Origin: Microcoleus sp. FACHB-831
Lineage (GTDB): Bacteria; Cyanobacteriota; Cyanobacteriia; Cyanobacteriales; FACHB-T130
Length of the DNA stretch: 64,000 nt
Direction: 5' to 3'
Assembly: GCF_014695585.1 (NCBI RefSeq)
Contig: NZ_JACJON010000075.1
Coordinates: 62,001 to 126,000, forward strand
Shown: positions 52,709 to 63,016 of the stretch, piece by piece
Numbering within the stretch: the first letter of the stretch is position 1
Layout of the letters: every line of letters starts with the position of its first letter
The notes under the pieces: model-generated
The model's database searches: none
What the model was told of the DNA's origin: nothing
The model's input: the letters and a program-made list of their open reading frames with translations, nothing else
Made by a program: the position numbers and the translations under genes

Positions 52709-55045
52709 GTGCAAGAAGACTTCAGACTAATCGTAGATTTAGTAACCGTTCTAGCTGCTGCTGCCACAGGTGGAGTATTGGCAGCGCTATGCCGTCAACC
52801 AGCCTTACTTGGCTATATTGTGGGAGGAATGATTGTTGGGCCAGCAGGGTTAGGGCTAATAAAAGAATTGGTTCAGATAGAAACCCTGGCTCAGTTTGGC
52901 GTAGCCTTTTTGTTGTTCGCTTTAGGGGTTGAGTTCTCGTTTACGGAACTTAAGAAAGTCAAGGCGATCGCTCTGGGAGGAGGCGCACTGCAAATTACCC
53001 TAACCATTGCGTTCACCGTTTTTGTATGTTGGGCAACTGGAGCCTGGGCCACCTTACCAGCCAAAGGAATATTTCTGGGGGCGATACTCTCCCTCTCTTC
53101 AACCGCCGTCGTTCTCAAGTGCCTGATGGAACGGAACGAAATGGCAACCCCTCACGGACAGGTAATGCTCGGCATTTTAGTAGTACAAGACCTGGCGCTG
53201 GGCTTGATGCTAGCAGTGTTACCAGCCCTCGATCAACCACCAGAAGCCATCGGCCAAGCTGTCGCTTTAGCAGTATTAAGAATAGCGTTATTTGCTGGTG
53301 GTGCTGTGGCGGCAGGCATCTGGCTAATTCCACCCTTGCTGCAACTGCTAGCTAAAACAGAAAGCAAAGAACTATTTTTACTTGGCGTAGTTACGCTGTG
53401 CTTAGGCATTGCCCTGCTTACAGAACAACTAGGGCTTTCCATCGAAATGGGAGCTTTTGTCGCTGGTTTAACAATCTCAGAAGTCGAGTACGCCGACCAA
53501 ACCCTAACCTATGTAGAGCCGTTGCGAGATGTGTTTGCGGCGCTATTTTTTGCTGCAATAGGGATGCTAATAGACCCAGTTTTCCTGTGGAACAATCTGG
53601 AATTAATTCTGGGATTGGTACTTCTGGTATTTGTCGGCAAGTTTTTGATTGTGACGCCAATAGTCAGGGCGTTTCGGTATCCCTGGAAAACCGCATTAAT
53701 TGCAGGGTTGGGTTTATCTCAGATTGGGGAATTCTCCTTTGTGCTGGCAAGTTCCGGACAAGCGCTGGGATTGGTTTCTCGCCAGATTTATTTATTAATT
53801 TTGGGGACAACAGCAGTCACGCTGGTGTTAACGCCGTTTGTACTGCGCCTAGTGTCGCAATTATTCGAGATGCCAGGGATACAGCAGTATTTCGATCCGA
53901 TCGACGCTCCTCTGGAAGTTTCATGCGATTTGCCCATGCAAAACCATGTCGTGGTGTGCGGCTATGGAGGAGTGGGGCGCAATTTAGTACGACTCTTACA
54001 GGAGCATAACTGCCCCGTGTTGGCGATCGACCAGTCGGAAAGAACTATTCAAAAATTGCGAGATCAGGGCATACCGTATGTTTATGGGAATGCTGCTAGC
54101 TTGCACGTATTGGAAAAAGCGGGAGTGGGGAAGGCGCAGTCGATGGCGATCGCTCTCCCAGACTCTATGAGTACCCGACTCGCTATCAAACGCGCCCTAG
54201 AAATAGACCCAAGCTTGGATATTGTAGTTCGCGCTAACCACGATCGCGATATCGAACTGCTGTACCAGTTGGGAGCGCGTGAGGTTGTGCAGCCAGAATT
54301 TGAGGCAAGTTTGGAAATAACTACCCACGTACTCACGCGGCGGGGAATGCCTCTGTGGGGCGTTCAACGGGAAATGCAGCAAATTCGCAACTCTCACTAT
54401 CTAGATTTGCGACCGCAAACGCCTGCTGAAATTTCGAGAGATATGCAGGCGGCGCTCAACGGAACGGGGATGAATAGCAAGTGGTATCCCCTACCAGATA
54501 ATTCGCCTCTAGTTGGCATGACGCTAGAAGAAACTAACTTGCGCTGGTTGACTGGCGCCAGCGTGGTGGCGATTCGCAGAGCGTCGGGAGGCGAGATAGA
54601 CTATCCCTCGGAGCGCACAATTATGGAAGTGGGCGATCGCCTGCTGCTGGTGGGAGACCGGGAAGAACTTGCCGCCTTTAACGAACTGGCTAAGGGAGAG
54701 CTAACGATTCCGGGAGCAAGTACCCCTTGTCAGTGGTTGGTGGTGTCAGATGATAGCCCAGCTATAGGCAAAACATTGTCAGAGCTACATTTCCGGCGTC
54801 AGTACGGCATCCAGGTGCAATCAATTCGCCGAGAAGGAAAATTTATCCGCTTCCCAGATGGACGCGAGCATGTGCGCTCAGGCGATCGCTTGCTCTTGTG
54901 CGGCGGCAGTTATCCCCTAAATCAGTTGCGACAATGGATTGCGCCCTCATCAGCGACGCCGAGTGTTTCTGTTCCTGTAATTAAGGCTCCCGTAAGCGAA
55001 GCTATGCAAGAGTACCTGCCACTAGATACTCAGCGAGAAGTTTAA
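52709..55045 (+). CDS. Kef-type cation/proton antiporter with RCK domains
   Basis: A 778-residue membrane protein. The first about 385 residues are a CPA2 (Kef/GerN) antiporter with roughly twelve segments (LGYIVGGMIVGPAGLGLI, GLGLSQIGEFSFVLASSG). Residues 410-530 are a TrkA-N domain with the nucleotide loop CGYGGVGRNLVRLL. Two TrkA-C domains follow (LVGMTLEETNLRWLTGASVV, and AIGKTLSELHFRRQYGIQVQ). This is a regulated potassium/proton antiporter. Start is GTG 52709. Confidence 0.92.
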   Translation: MQEDFRLIVDLVTVLAAAATGGVLAALCRQPALLGYIVGGMIVGPAGLGLIKELVQIETLAQFGVAFLLFALGVEFSFTELKKVKAIALGGGALQITLTIAFTVFVCWATGAWATLPAKGIFLGAILSLSSTAVVLKCLMERNEMATPHGQVMLGILVVQDLALGLMLAVLPALDQPPEAIGQAVALAVLRIALFAGGAVAAGIWLIPPLLQLLAKTESKELFLLGVVTLCLGIALLTEQLGLSIEMGAFVAGLTISEVEYADQTLTYVEPLRDVFAALFFAAIGMLIDPVFLWNNLELILGLVLLVFVGKFLIVTPIVRAFRYPWKTALIAGLGLSQIGEFSFVLASSGQALGLVSRQIYLLILGTTAVTLVLTPFVLRLVSQLFEMPGIQQYFDPIDAPLEVSCDLPMQNHVVVCGYGGVGRNLVRLLQEHNCPVLAIDQSERTIQKLRDQGIPYVYGNAASLHVLEKAGVGKAQSMAIALPDSMSTRLAIKRALEIDPSLDIVVRANHDRDIELLYQLGAREVVQPEFEASLEITTHVLTRRGMPLWGVQREMQQIRNSHYLDLRPQTPAEISRDMQAALNGTGMNSKWYPLPDNSPLVGMTLEETNLRWLTGASVVAIRRASGGEIDYPSERTIMEVGDRLLLVGDREELAAFNELAKGELTIPGASTPCQWLVVSDDSPAIGKTLSELHFRRQYGIQVQSIRREGKFIRFPDGREHVRSGDRLLLCGGSYPLNQLRQWIAPSSATPSVSVPVIKAPVSEAMQEYLPLDTQREV

Positions 55046-55103
55046 ATTGGGCATGGGGTATTGGAAATCGGTAATTGCTCTTCCCAATTCCCCATTAACC
55101 AAC

Positions 55104-55316
55104 TCAGCCTTTGGCCTTGAGATAGGCGATCGCCCCACGCCAAACTATTGTCTGCTGCTCGTTCTCGTCCATGAGACACACGCATTGTGTATCCTGCCAG
55201 TGGATATTACCAACCAGCGATTCCTGGGTAATGAGTTTCAGCTCGACTTGCTTTTTGTCTCTTATCAAACTTTGAATTTGGCGAAAGCTAGGCAATCCTG
55301 TTTCTAATTCAGCCAT
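55104..55316 (-). CDS. hfq: Hfq, cyanobacterial type
   Basis: A 70-residue Sm-fold protein matching the cyanobacterial Hfq (SLVGNIHWQDTQCVCLMDEN, then QQTIVWRGAIAYLKAK). It lacks the basic proximal-face residues that let E. coli Hfq bind sRNAs tightly, in line with its known role in type IV pilus function in cyanobacteria. AAGGA lies five bases before ATG 55316. It is divergent from dapF with 195 bases between them; this neighbourhood is shared with other cyanobacteria. Confidence 0.9.
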   Translation of the reverse strand: MAELETGLPSFRQIQSLIRDKKQVELKLITQESLVGNIHWQDTQCVCLMDENEQQTIVWRGAIAYLKAKG

Positions 55317-55511
55317 ATCAGTCCTTAATCAAATGTTTTTAATCTGTTGTCTGTTGGAGGTGCGGGGGTTATATTTCCCAGCACATATGTCCCTTGTCCT
55401 TACTACCGAGAGGTGTCACCGCTGATAGTTGACGGGGGCTAATAACCCGTTAACAATGCCAGGGGCACAAATCTGATAGCTTGTATTTGATAGCGCTTTG
55501 CGGAGAAGTGA

Positions 55512-56354
55512 ATGGCCATCGAATTTACAAAGTATCACGGACTGGGAAATGATTTTATTTTGATTGATAACCGCTCGTCTGAAGAACCGTTTCTGACTCA
55601 GGAACAGGCTGTTAAGGTGTGCGATCGCCATTTTGGGATTGGCGCTGATGGCGTCATCTTTGCTCTACCCGGACAATCGGGCACTGACTACACGATGCGG
55701 ATTTTCAACTCTGATGGCTCTGAGCCAGAAATGTGCGGCAATGGCATCCGCTGTTTAGCTAAGTTTCTATCTGACTTAGAGGCTGGCTCAAACCAGAGTA
55801 GAAATGAATATCGCATTCATACCCTTGCTGGTGTTATGGCACCCCAAGTGCGGCCTGACGGTCAAGTCACTGTCGATATGGGTTTGCCGCGATTGCTAGC
55901 AGGTGAAATTCCGACAACGCTTTGCTCGCCTGACGAGAAAGTTATCCAGCGATCGCTCGAAGTTGCTGGTACTACATGGTCTGTCACCTGCGTCAGCATG
56001 GGTAATCCCCACTGCATTACTTTTGTCGAAGATGTGGCGGCTGTTCCCCTAGAAAGTATTGGCCCTCTGTTTGAGCATCACCCCGTTTTCCCCCAGCGCA
56101 CCAATACAGAATTTATTCAAATGATACGACGCGACTATCTAAAAATGCGCGTTTGGGAACGGGGGGCTGGTGTCACCTTAGCCTGCGGTACGGGGGCTTG
56201 TGCGTCTCTAGTTGCTGCTGTTTTAACCGGAAGGAGCGATCGCGTAGCCACAGTGGAACTCCCTGGTGGCTGTCTGCAAATTGAATGGTCGCAATTAGAC
56301 CAACGGCTTTTTATGACTGGGCCAGCCGAGTTAGTTTTTACAGGTCGGCTGTAA
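55512..56354 (+). CDS. dapF: Diaminopimelate epimerase
   Basis: A 280-residue DapF, converting LL- to meso-diaminopimelate for lysine and peptidoglycan. The two catalytic cysteines lie in EMCGNGIRC and LACGTGACA; the start [11 protein letters not shown] and the intermediate TMRIFNSDG are typical. Length is normal. It is divergent from hfq. A bidirectional terminator follows directly. Confidence 0.96.
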   Translation: MAIEFTKYHGLGNDFILIDNRSSEEPFLTQEQAVKVCDRHFGIGADGVIFALPGQSGTDYTMRIFNSDGSEPEMCGNGIRCLAKFLSDLEAGSNQSRNEYRIHTLAGVMAPQVRPDGQVTVDMGLPRLLAGEIPTTLCSPDEKVIQRSLEVAGTTWSVTCVSMGNPHCITFVEDVAAVPLESIGPLFEHHPVFPQRTNTEFIQMIRRDYLKMRVWERGAGVTLACGTGACASLVAAVLTGRSDRVATVELPGGCLQIEWSQLDQRLFMTGPAELVFTGRL

Positions 56355-56359
56355 GTTAG

Positions 56360-56390
56360 CGGCTAATAAAATTTTAAATTTTATTAGCCG
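56360..56390. terminator. Bidirectional terminator between dapF and the response regulator
   Basis: CGGCTAATAAAAT (56360-56372) pairs perfectly with ATTTTATTAGCCG (56378-56390). The right arm includes the stop codon of the minus-strand response-regulator gene at 56384. Confidence 0.8.
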
Positions 56391-56770
56391 TTTCTAGAGG
56401 CGATTAACTGTTTAGTTTGCTGCAAAATTTCTTCTAACCCAGCATCTTTAGAAAAAAAGTCATCAGCTTGAGGACAAATCTGTTTCCCTGCTTCTAAATT
56501 GTTTTTGCTGACAAATCCTGTCGCTAAAACTAGCAAAGGAGGATTTTGTAAAGTTGCTTTTAAATGGCAAATTAGTTGGCAACCATCCATGTCCTTTTCA
56601 TAAGAAGCTGGTGGTATAGAAAAATCAACTATCACTAGATCGTAGTTACTTGGTTCGTGTAAAAAAATAGAGATTCTTTTAAAAGTTGATACTTCAAAAT
56701 CATTTCTAAAAAATCGCTTAATTACCAAACACCAGTTTTCATCGTCATCTACTACTGCTATTTTGTGCAT
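56384..56770 (-). CDS. Single-domain response regulator
   Basis: A 128-residue receiver domain with the DDD acidic pocket (VVDDDENW), the phospho-acceptor Asp in LVIVDFSIPP, the switch residue in LATGF and the lysine in FFSKDAG. No output domain. Probably phosphorylated by one of the kinases of this cluster. It has an insertion after the phospho-Asp (PPASYEKDMDG). Confidence 0.85.
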   Translation of the reverse strand: MHKIAVVDDDENWCLVIKRFFRNDFEVSTFKRISIFLHEPSNYDLVIVDFSIPPASYEKDMDGCQLICHLKATLQNPPLLVLATGFVSKNNLEAGKQICPQADDFFSKDAGLEEILQQTKQLIASRNG

Positions 56771-56829
56771 ACCTGGTCTTTCCTACATCGAAAAAGGGAG
56801 TTTATTTTATTAAACATACTTTTTTATTA

Positions 56830-56851
56830 TTTTAAATAAATTTATTTAAAA
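56830..56851. repeat. 22-bp AT-only perfect palindrome
   Basis: TTTTAAATAAA with its reverse complement, between the two response-regulator genes in a very AT-rich gap. It could be a terminator or a binding site. Confidence 0.45.
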
Positions 56852-56996
56852 TCAGCGTTTTTAAACTTTGATATTTTATAAAATATACTTTTAATACTGC
56901 TAAATTTAATCTACCTAAATGGATATTTGCTAAAATGCTCTTGGATGAAAGCTCATGGTTATTGCTTCATCAGAATCTGTTAAGTCAGTACAGTTG

Positions 56997-57380
56997 TCAA
57001 AGTTGAGCAATCAATTCTAAAAATTCTTCATAATTGGTGATAGGTTTGGCGCAAAACTTATCTGCACGAGAGGTTTCTAACAGAGTTTTCTGTTCAAACA
57101 ACATAGCATAAGCTGTAACTAAAATGATGGGAATATGAGCAGTTTGATGTTGAGTTTTGAGGATGTAAGACACATCTGCTCCGCTAACTGGCTTACCCTG
57201 CCACAGCGCTCCCCCCAGGTTAACATCCATCATCACCAAATCCACCACTCCCGACTCACATCGCTGAAAAATTTCTGCTGGTTCGCCCGTAATATGGACT
57301 TGATGCCCTCCAAGGCGCTCAAGAAGTTTAGCAGTACTCTTGGCTAAGATGTAATCGTCATCAACAAGTAATATGTTCAT
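56997..57380 (-). CDS. Single-domain response regulator
   Basis: A 127-residue receiver domain. DDD (LLVDDDYI), phospho-Asp in VMMDVNLGG, Thr in VTAYA and Lys in CAKPIT are intact. There is no output domain. It follows the phytochrome-GAF kinase by about 210 bases and could be its direct partner. Confidence 0.88.
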   Translation of the reverse strand: MNILLVDDDYILAKSTAKLLERLGGHQVHITGEPAEIFQRCESGVVDLVMMDVNLGGALWQGKPVSGADVSYILKTQHQTAHIPIILVTAYAMLFEQKTLLETSRADKFCAKPITNYEEFLELIAQL

Positions 57381-57416
57381 TTTCTGGCAAATTAGTAATT
57401 AGTAAAAAGAAGGAGC

Positions 57417-57570
57417 GAGGAGGCACGTAATTTACAAATTGCTAGTTGGCTACGCTAACAAAACTGGATGTAGAACGCCTCCGGCTCCGCGCCAAACTTT
57501 GCCATTACTCAAAACTTACAAGTGAGGAGGGACGTAATTTAAAACGTGCTGCTTGGCTACGTTAACAAAG
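57417..57570. repeat. Imperfect direct repeat between kinase and response regulator
   Basis: A GAGGAGG(C/G)ACGTAATTTA unit with a following TTGGCTACG(C/T)TAACAAA occurs at 57417-57474 and again at 57522-57570. Confidence 0.5.
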
Positions 57571-57589
57571 TTCAAAAATTCCCTAGCTA

Positions 57590-59668
57590 TTACCAATTTG
57601 CGTTAACTTCTTTGGCAGGGAGAGTAAAAGTTACAGTTGTACCCCGATCGATGCCCGGACTTTCCAACCAGATTTGACCGCCCATAAGTTCTACCAGACG
57701 TTTGCAAATGGTCAAACCAAGCCCAGTCCCACCATAGCGACGTTTAATGGAACCATCTGCTTGAACAAAAGGCTCAAACAATGGATCTTCTTTACTAAGC
57801 TCGATACCTATTCCGGTGTCAGCGATGGAAAATTCGATTACAGGTTCTACGACTCGTTGGATTACTCTGAGCTTAACCTTACCTTGTTCGGTAAATTTAA
57901 AGGCATTAGAAAGTAGGTTTGCCAGAATTTGTCTGAGCTTTATTTTATCAGCCCAGACGCTATCAACTTCGCATTCCATTATCAGGTCGATATGTTTGCG
58001 ATCGCTCTCCAAACGGAATAAACATCGTTGCTCTTCCAGCAGCCGATCTAGATTAATTAATTCCCAATTCACACTCATCCGCCCTGCTTCGATTTTGGCA
58101 ATGTCTAAAACATCGTTAATAATAGCAACTAGATTTTCAGCAGATTGATAGGCAACACTAATAAATTCTTTTAACTCTTCTTCATTGTCGTATAAACCTT
58201 CTTTGAGCAGTTTTAAGTAGTTGAGTGTAGAGGCTAGAGGCGTCCGCAGTTCGTGGCTGGTAGTTGAGAGAAAATCTGATTTCAAACGCGAAGCTTCCTC
58301 GGCTGTATTACGGGCATTATTAAGTTCTTTGTTCCGCATTTCTACGAGAACGCGCTGCTGGCGTTCGCACGCTGTTAGGCGATACTGCATTACTGCCATA
58401 GTTACGTGTGTTGCTATAGATCTAACGAGTTCTATTTCTCCACCAATCCATTTTCTTGTCTGGCCGTGTTTCAGTTCTCGCCAAGCCTCAAAGGAAGTTC
58501 TTACCCTTGAATTGCGCTCGTCTGGATCTAATCTTCCTGCCCAGAGTATGTCGGTATCAATTTCGTCTCGAAATAGAGTTAAGCAACCTAGTGATTTGCC
58601 ACTATACTGAAGCGGTACGATCAGTATGCTGCGAATGCTAGTAGAGCGGAAGAAAGGGGCAATTTCTATTAGTTGCGGTTCTTGGTAAAGATCGGCGATC
58701 GCGCCTAAGTAAGAAACTGATTTATTATCAATATCACTTCTTAAATATGCAAAATTAACCATTTCGACAAATGGGTTTTCTGGGTTTAGCAGTTGTTGCC
58801 AAAACGGGTAATTTTCCAGCCTTGCTTCAGGCGTACCTACTGACAAGCTGGGCTGATTTCCATCGATGTAGAGTTCATCTTCCCAGTCGCAAGTTGAGGT
58901 GAGATAAAGCCTCCCACCGCTAGCATCAACGGCTTCAACAATTTGCTCTATAACGATTTGGAGAATTTTTTGGATTGCTAGGGGTGAGTGTAGGAAGGTA
59001 GAAATTTGATTGATCAGTGCTTCGCGATCCGCTTTTTCGCGGGCTTGGGCGAGGAGATGGGATTGAGCGATCGCTATCGAAACCTGATCCGCTACAGTCT
59101 GAACTATTTCTAAGTCTTCCTGGCTGAAAATTTTTGCTTGCGAATGATGCGAAGCCAGCAAACCCCACAAATTCTGGTTGTACAGAATAGGAACGACAAG
59201 CGATGACTGCACGCCCATTGCAGTGAGGTATTCAACATGGCAGGGGTCTACAGGGCGCTGTATTATATTTGCGTCCGCAGCCTGCTGGCGATCGCTGCTT
59301 GTGTCTGCACAATCGAGGTGATTCAGGGTAGTTAGTTGAGCCGCAACATCTACAATTACCCGCGTTCTAGCATGAATAAACATCTCGCGGGCATGGGGGG
59401 GAACGTCTCCGGCGGGAAAGTGCAACCCCAGCAGCGATGGTAGGCGATTTTGAGCGATGGATTCGGCAATCACTTGCCCCGTACCATCAGCAGCAAATCG
59501 GTATATTTTTACACGGTCTGTATCCAGAAACGAGCGCATTTCTTGCACGGCGCATGACAGAATTTCCTGTAACTCTAAAGATTGTCGGATGCGGTTTGTC
59601 ATCCGATTCAATAAATTGCCCTGAGTTACCGCGTGTTCTGTACTGGTGCTTGTGGGTCTGCGCTCCAT
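57590..59668 (-). CDS. Phytochrome-type GAF histidine kinase without PAS/PHY domains
   Basis: A 692-residue kinase. Residues 20-205 form a phytochrome-like GAF domain: HFPAGDVPPHAREMF (the PxSDIP-like motif, 84-97) and DPCHVEYLTAMGVQSSLVVP with Cys143-His144, the site where bilins attach. Residues about 215-405 are a second, ordinary GAF. The H-box TTSHELRTPLAS and the ATPase motifs (DTGIGI, GGTGLGL) complete a classical kinase with no receiver. The N-terminal PAS and C-terminal PHY domains of standard phytochromes are absent. It is the head of the response-regulator pair. AT-rich DNA lies ahead, with no clear promoter. Confidence 0.88.
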   Translation of the reverse strand: MERRPTSTSTEHAVTQGNLLNRMTNRIRQSLELQEILSCAVQEMRSFLDTDRVKIYRFAADGTGQVIAESIAQNRLPSLLGLHFPAGDVPPHAREMFIHARTRVIVDVAAQLTTLNHLDCADTSSDRQQAADANIIQRPVDPCHVEYLTAMGVQSSLVVPILYNQNLWGLLASHHSQAKIFSQEDLEIVQTVADQVSIAIAQSHLLAQAREKADREALINQISTFLHSPLAIQKILQIVIEQIVEAVDASGGRLYLTSTCDWEDELYIDGNQPSLSVGTPEARLENYPFWQQLLNPENPFVEMVNFAYLRSDIDNKSVSYLGAIADLYQEPQLIEIAPFFRSTSIRSILIVPLQYSGKSLGCLTLFRDEIDTDILWAGRLDPDERNSRVRTSFEAWRELKHGQTRKWIGGEIELVRSIATHVTMAVMQYRLTACERQQRVLVEMRNKELNNARNTAEEASRLKSDFLSTTSHELRTPLASTLNYLKLLKEGLYDNEEELKEFISVAYQSAENLVAIINDVLDIAKIEAGRMSVNWELINLDRLLEEQRCLFRLESDRKHIDLIMECEVDSVWADKIKLRQILANLLSNAFKFTEQGKVKLRVIQRVVEPVIEFSIADTGIGIELSKEDPLFEPFVQADGSIKRRYGGTGLGLTICKRLVELMGGQIWLESPGIDRGTTVTFTLPAKEVNANW

Positions 59669-60208
59669 TTACCCTCCTTTGTTATCTATCTTTATGCATA
59701 AATTTTAACTTATTTATAGTTTTTTTAGAATTAATAAATCCCGCTACTAGCAGTATATTTAAAATAAAAAAGTATCGTTAGTTACATTTACTTAAATTAG
59801 AGTAAGCCAGATTTGACATTGGTGGCTAAAAGCTAAATCCAGTTAAAAAATACTATAAATATGCAATATAAATAGGTTAAAACGGCATTTACCCGCGATC
59901 GCAGGTATCAAAAAATTTACATTTTCACTAAATCTATTGAGCTGTAATATGCATTTACGCCCGCTCAAATAAGTAGAAAAATAGAATTAAAAAATATCAT
60001 TTTCTAGCGCGGTGTTTAAAGTACAAAACCCAACGTTTAGTAGGATTTGATGGGTTTCGCTGTCGCTCTACCCCTAGTTTGGCGAATTAATTTATGAAGA
60101 CACGTTATGGTGTTAGGTTAGGGAGGATTTAAACAAGCGATCGCTCCAGAACCGTTTTAATAAATCTATCAAGTTTTATTTAGCTAGCACATTTACAAAA
60201 AAACTGTC
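59669..60208. other. Intergenic region between the two kinases
   Basis: 540 bases without a gene. A dispersed repeat, related to that at 19301-19378, occupies 60026-60078 (AAACCCAACG followed by GATGGGTTTCGCTGTCGCTC). The rest is AT-rich. Confidence 0.4.
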
Positions 60209-63016
60209 TCACTTGCAGACAAAACTAGCGATGGTTGTTAGCAAAATACCTGGATCGACGGGCTTAGACAGGTGAATTTGGAAACCTGCGGCGATCGCTC
60301 TGTCTTGTTCCTCAAGTCGAGTGTAAGCTGTCAGCGCGATCGCCTGAATCTGAGAATTTTTATTTTGTTTTGCCTCCATTGCTCTCAGCTTGCGAATCAG
60401 GCTGTAGCCATTTTCTCCAGGCATCCCAATATCGCTCACCAAGACATCAAAATTATCTTGTGTCAAAGCTTGTAGCGCCTCTTGCGCGGAGGAAGCGACA
60501 ACTGCGATCGCGCCGCACTGTTTGAGAGCAATTCTAATAAACTCCCTCACGTCAGCTTCGTCATCTACCACAAGTACCCGCAAGCTATCTAAATAGGAAT
60601 TGGGCAATAAACAAGCAGTTGGTGAAAGTTGAGCGCTCGTTTCTAACTCAAAACTTGTATCTGTATCATTTTCATCTCCCCTTGCCCATTGATTGGTAGC
60701 AACCGACAAAGGTAAAAGGGGCATTTGGACGGTAAATGTCGCCCCTTGATTTTCCCCGGGACTTTCCACACCAACAGTCCCGCCGTGCAGTTCGACTAAA
60801 TTCCGCACAATCGCTAATCCCAAGCCGAGTTTACCTTGCAGCTTGGTCATGCTGCTGTCAGCTTGACGAAAACGTTCAAAGATCGATGGCAACATCTCAG
60901 GATTTATTCCTATTCCCGTGTCGCTTACCCGCAGAGTCGCATGGTGATCGCTTTGTTCCAATCTGACTTCAACACGTCCCCCGCTTGGGGTAAATTTGAT
61001 GGCGTTGTCTATCAGATTCCAGACAATTTGTTGCAAGCGTACCGCATCCCCCAATACCCATAGCGGTGGAGAAGATGATTGAGAATTGAATTGTGCCCTA
61101 GCTTCTGTGTATTTCTGCTCCTCAATTTGGGGAAATACCACATCAAGTGCGATCGCTTTATACGAAGCCTGCTCCGCCACAATTTTTAGTGCTGCCTCAA
61201 CAACAGATATCAGATTGACTTGATTTACATTAAGCCGAAGCGTGCCCCTGATCGTGCGCGAGATATCCGCAAGATCGTCAAGGCGTTGAGCCTGCACGCG
61301 GGCGTTGCGCTCGATTATTTCCAGGGCGCGAACAGTGATGCCTTCGTCAAAATTGCGAGTAGAAAGCAGCCTAGACCACCCCAGAATAGAGCTGAGGGGC
61401 GATCGCAGTTCGTGGGAAACTATGGCTAAAAACTCGTCTTTGGCGCGGCTAGCCTCTTCTGCCGCCCTCCTTGCTGCTTGCTCGTCAGCCAATAACCGCT
61501 GATATTCTTCCTCCGTCCACTTGCGCTCATCTATCTCGCGCTGAATGGATATCCAGTGAGTGTACCAGCCTTTTTCATTGGCGACGGGCGTAATGCTCAG
61601 TTCCACCCAAAATTGCGTGCCATTTTTGCGGTAGTTCATCAGATCGACTTCTACTGGTTCCCAGCGTTCTAGCGCCGTGCGAAGTTTATCTAGTTTGGCG
61701 CGGTCTGTTTTTGGCCCTTGCAGCAAGCGCGGGCTTTTCCCAAGTACCTCCTCAGCGCTGTAGCCTGTCATCCGGGAGAACGCTTCGTTGACGTACAATA
61801 TTCTCGGCCCAGGATAGTTAATCGGCTCTGCTTCGGTGATTAGTATGGCGTCGTTGGCGTTGACGACCACTGACTCAAGCAGCCGCAACCGTTCTTCACT
61901 TTGTTTGTGGTCTGTGATGTCGGCGATTAACGCCATAATGCCGCAGATATTGCCTTCGCTGTCATGTACTGGCGCTGTCCACAACCGGATCTCATAGGTA
62001 TCTGGGCTGGGGGAAACCTCAGATTGAGTATTTTTATTAGGAATTGAAGTTAAATCGGCACTTGCCACAATTCCGCCTTGCAGCGTAGTTGCGAACATTG
62101 TCCAGAATTCTTGCTGTTGATTTTCGGGAACGATTGCCAGAGGGCGATCTAGCACCTCTTGCGGACTCCAACCGAACATTCGTTCCGCTGCCTGACTCCA
62201 CGCCTTGACATTTCCGTTATTATCTAGGCTGATAGTAGCCATCGATCGGGCTTCAATTAGCGTCTCCAGCGCCTGATTTTTTTGTTGCAATTCCTCCAAG
62301 GCTTGCAAGTTTTGGGTGAATTCAGCCAGCAGTTGTTCCTCGCGGCTATAACTTTCCTCCCTCACGCGATCGCTATAGTTGCGGAAGAAGTCAGCTAAAC
62401 GCGGTTCTTCTACAAACAACATACCAATGCGATCGTAAGCTGGCTTGTCAAGTTGATAGGCAAGTTGTGGGTGTGCTTCTACCCAAAGATGACAGGTTTT
62501 TATATAACCCAAGAACGCCATCAAGTTGTTGTAATTCTCAGATCCCAGCATCCGTTTTAGCTGTGAGCCAACAGTAGCAGCGATCGCGCCTCCACCAACA
62601 ATGTTGGGGTGCAAAAACATGAAAATAGCACATGAAAATATAGCTTTTTCCCCTTCCCAATCTGCTTCTAGCCAGATTTCCTCTGAAAGCGACGGCACAG
62701 CATTCAATTCTTCTTCAATGTTCTTTGCTGTTGGCGTCGGCGTTTCCAGAAGTTCCAATATTGCTTTTGATTGCATCCCCAAGCTGCGAGCTTCACAACT
62801 GTGGCAAATGATGCAGTATGCGACGCTACAATAACGTGAAAGGTACGCAAAAAGCTTTTCTTTGAACAATACTGGAAGCGGATTGTTGACATAGCAGATC
62901 TGCATCTGCTGCCACAGGTTTTCCAGCACTAAAGGCGTATCACTTGCAGCAATCAAAAAGGCTGGTATAAAGCCCAACTCGGACTCGATTTCTAAACTTT
63001 TTTGTCTACTAATCAC
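60209..63016 (-). CDS. Hybrid histidine kinase: AhpD-like domain, two PAS domains, kinase, receiver
   Basis: A 935-residue protein. Residues 10-210 resemble the AhpD/carboxymuconolactone fold with the redox motif Y-C-I-I-C-H-S-C (Cys68, Cys71, Cys74; FKEKLFAYLSRYCSVAYCIIC then HSCEARSLG). A PAS domain at about 255-370 and a second at 380-500 follow; the second is LOV-like, but its cysteine position is proline (GKSPRLLQG), so no flavin adduct can form. The kinase has SHELRSPLSS and DTGIGI. A receiver ends the protein with VVDDE, DIGMP and SKPVD. The N-terminal domain suggests sensing of peroxide or thiol state. Confidence 0.85.
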   Translation of the reverse strand: MISRQKSLEIESELGFIPAFLIAASDTPLVLENLWQQMQICYVNNPLPVLFKEKLFAYLSRYCSVAYCIICHSCEARSLGMQSKAILELLETPTPTAKNIEEELNAVPSLSEEIWLEADWEGEKAIFSCAIFMFLHPNIVGGGAIAATVGSQLKRMLGSENYNNLMAFLGYIKTCHLWVEAHPQLAYQLDKPAYDRIGMLFVEEPRLADFFRNYSDRVREESYSREEQLLAEFTQNLQALEELQQKNQALETLIEARSMATISLDNNGNVKAWSQAAERMFGWSPQEVLDRPLAIVPENQQQEFWTMFATTLQGGIVASADLTSIPNKNTQSEVSPSPDTYEIRLWTAPVHDSEGNICGIMALIADITDHKQSEERLRLLESVVVNANDAILITEAEPINYPGPRILYVNEAFSRMTGYSAEEVLGKSPRLLQGPKTDRAKLDKLRTALERWEPVEVDLMNYRKNGTQFWVELSITPVANEKGWYTHWISIQREIDERKWTEEEYQRLLADEQAARRAAEEASRAKDEFLAIVSHELRSPLSSILGWSRLLSTRNFDEGITVRALEIIERNARVQAQRLDDLADISRTIRGTLRLNVNQVNLISVVEAALKIVAEQASYKAIALDVVFPQIEEQKYTEARAQFNSQSSSPPLWVLGDAVRLQQIVWNLIDNAIKFTPSGGRVEVRLEQSDHHATLRVSDTGIGINPEMLPSIFERFRQADSSMTKLQGKLGLGLAIVRNLVELHGGTVGVESPGENQGATFTVQMPLLPLSVATNQWARGDENDTDTSFELETSAQLSPTACLLPNSYLDSLRVLVVDDEADVREFIRIALKQCGAIAVVASSAQEALQALTQDNFDVLVSDIGMPGENGYSLIRKLRAMEAKQNKNSQIQAIALTAYTRLEEQDRAIAAGFQIHLSKPVDPGILLTTIASFVCK

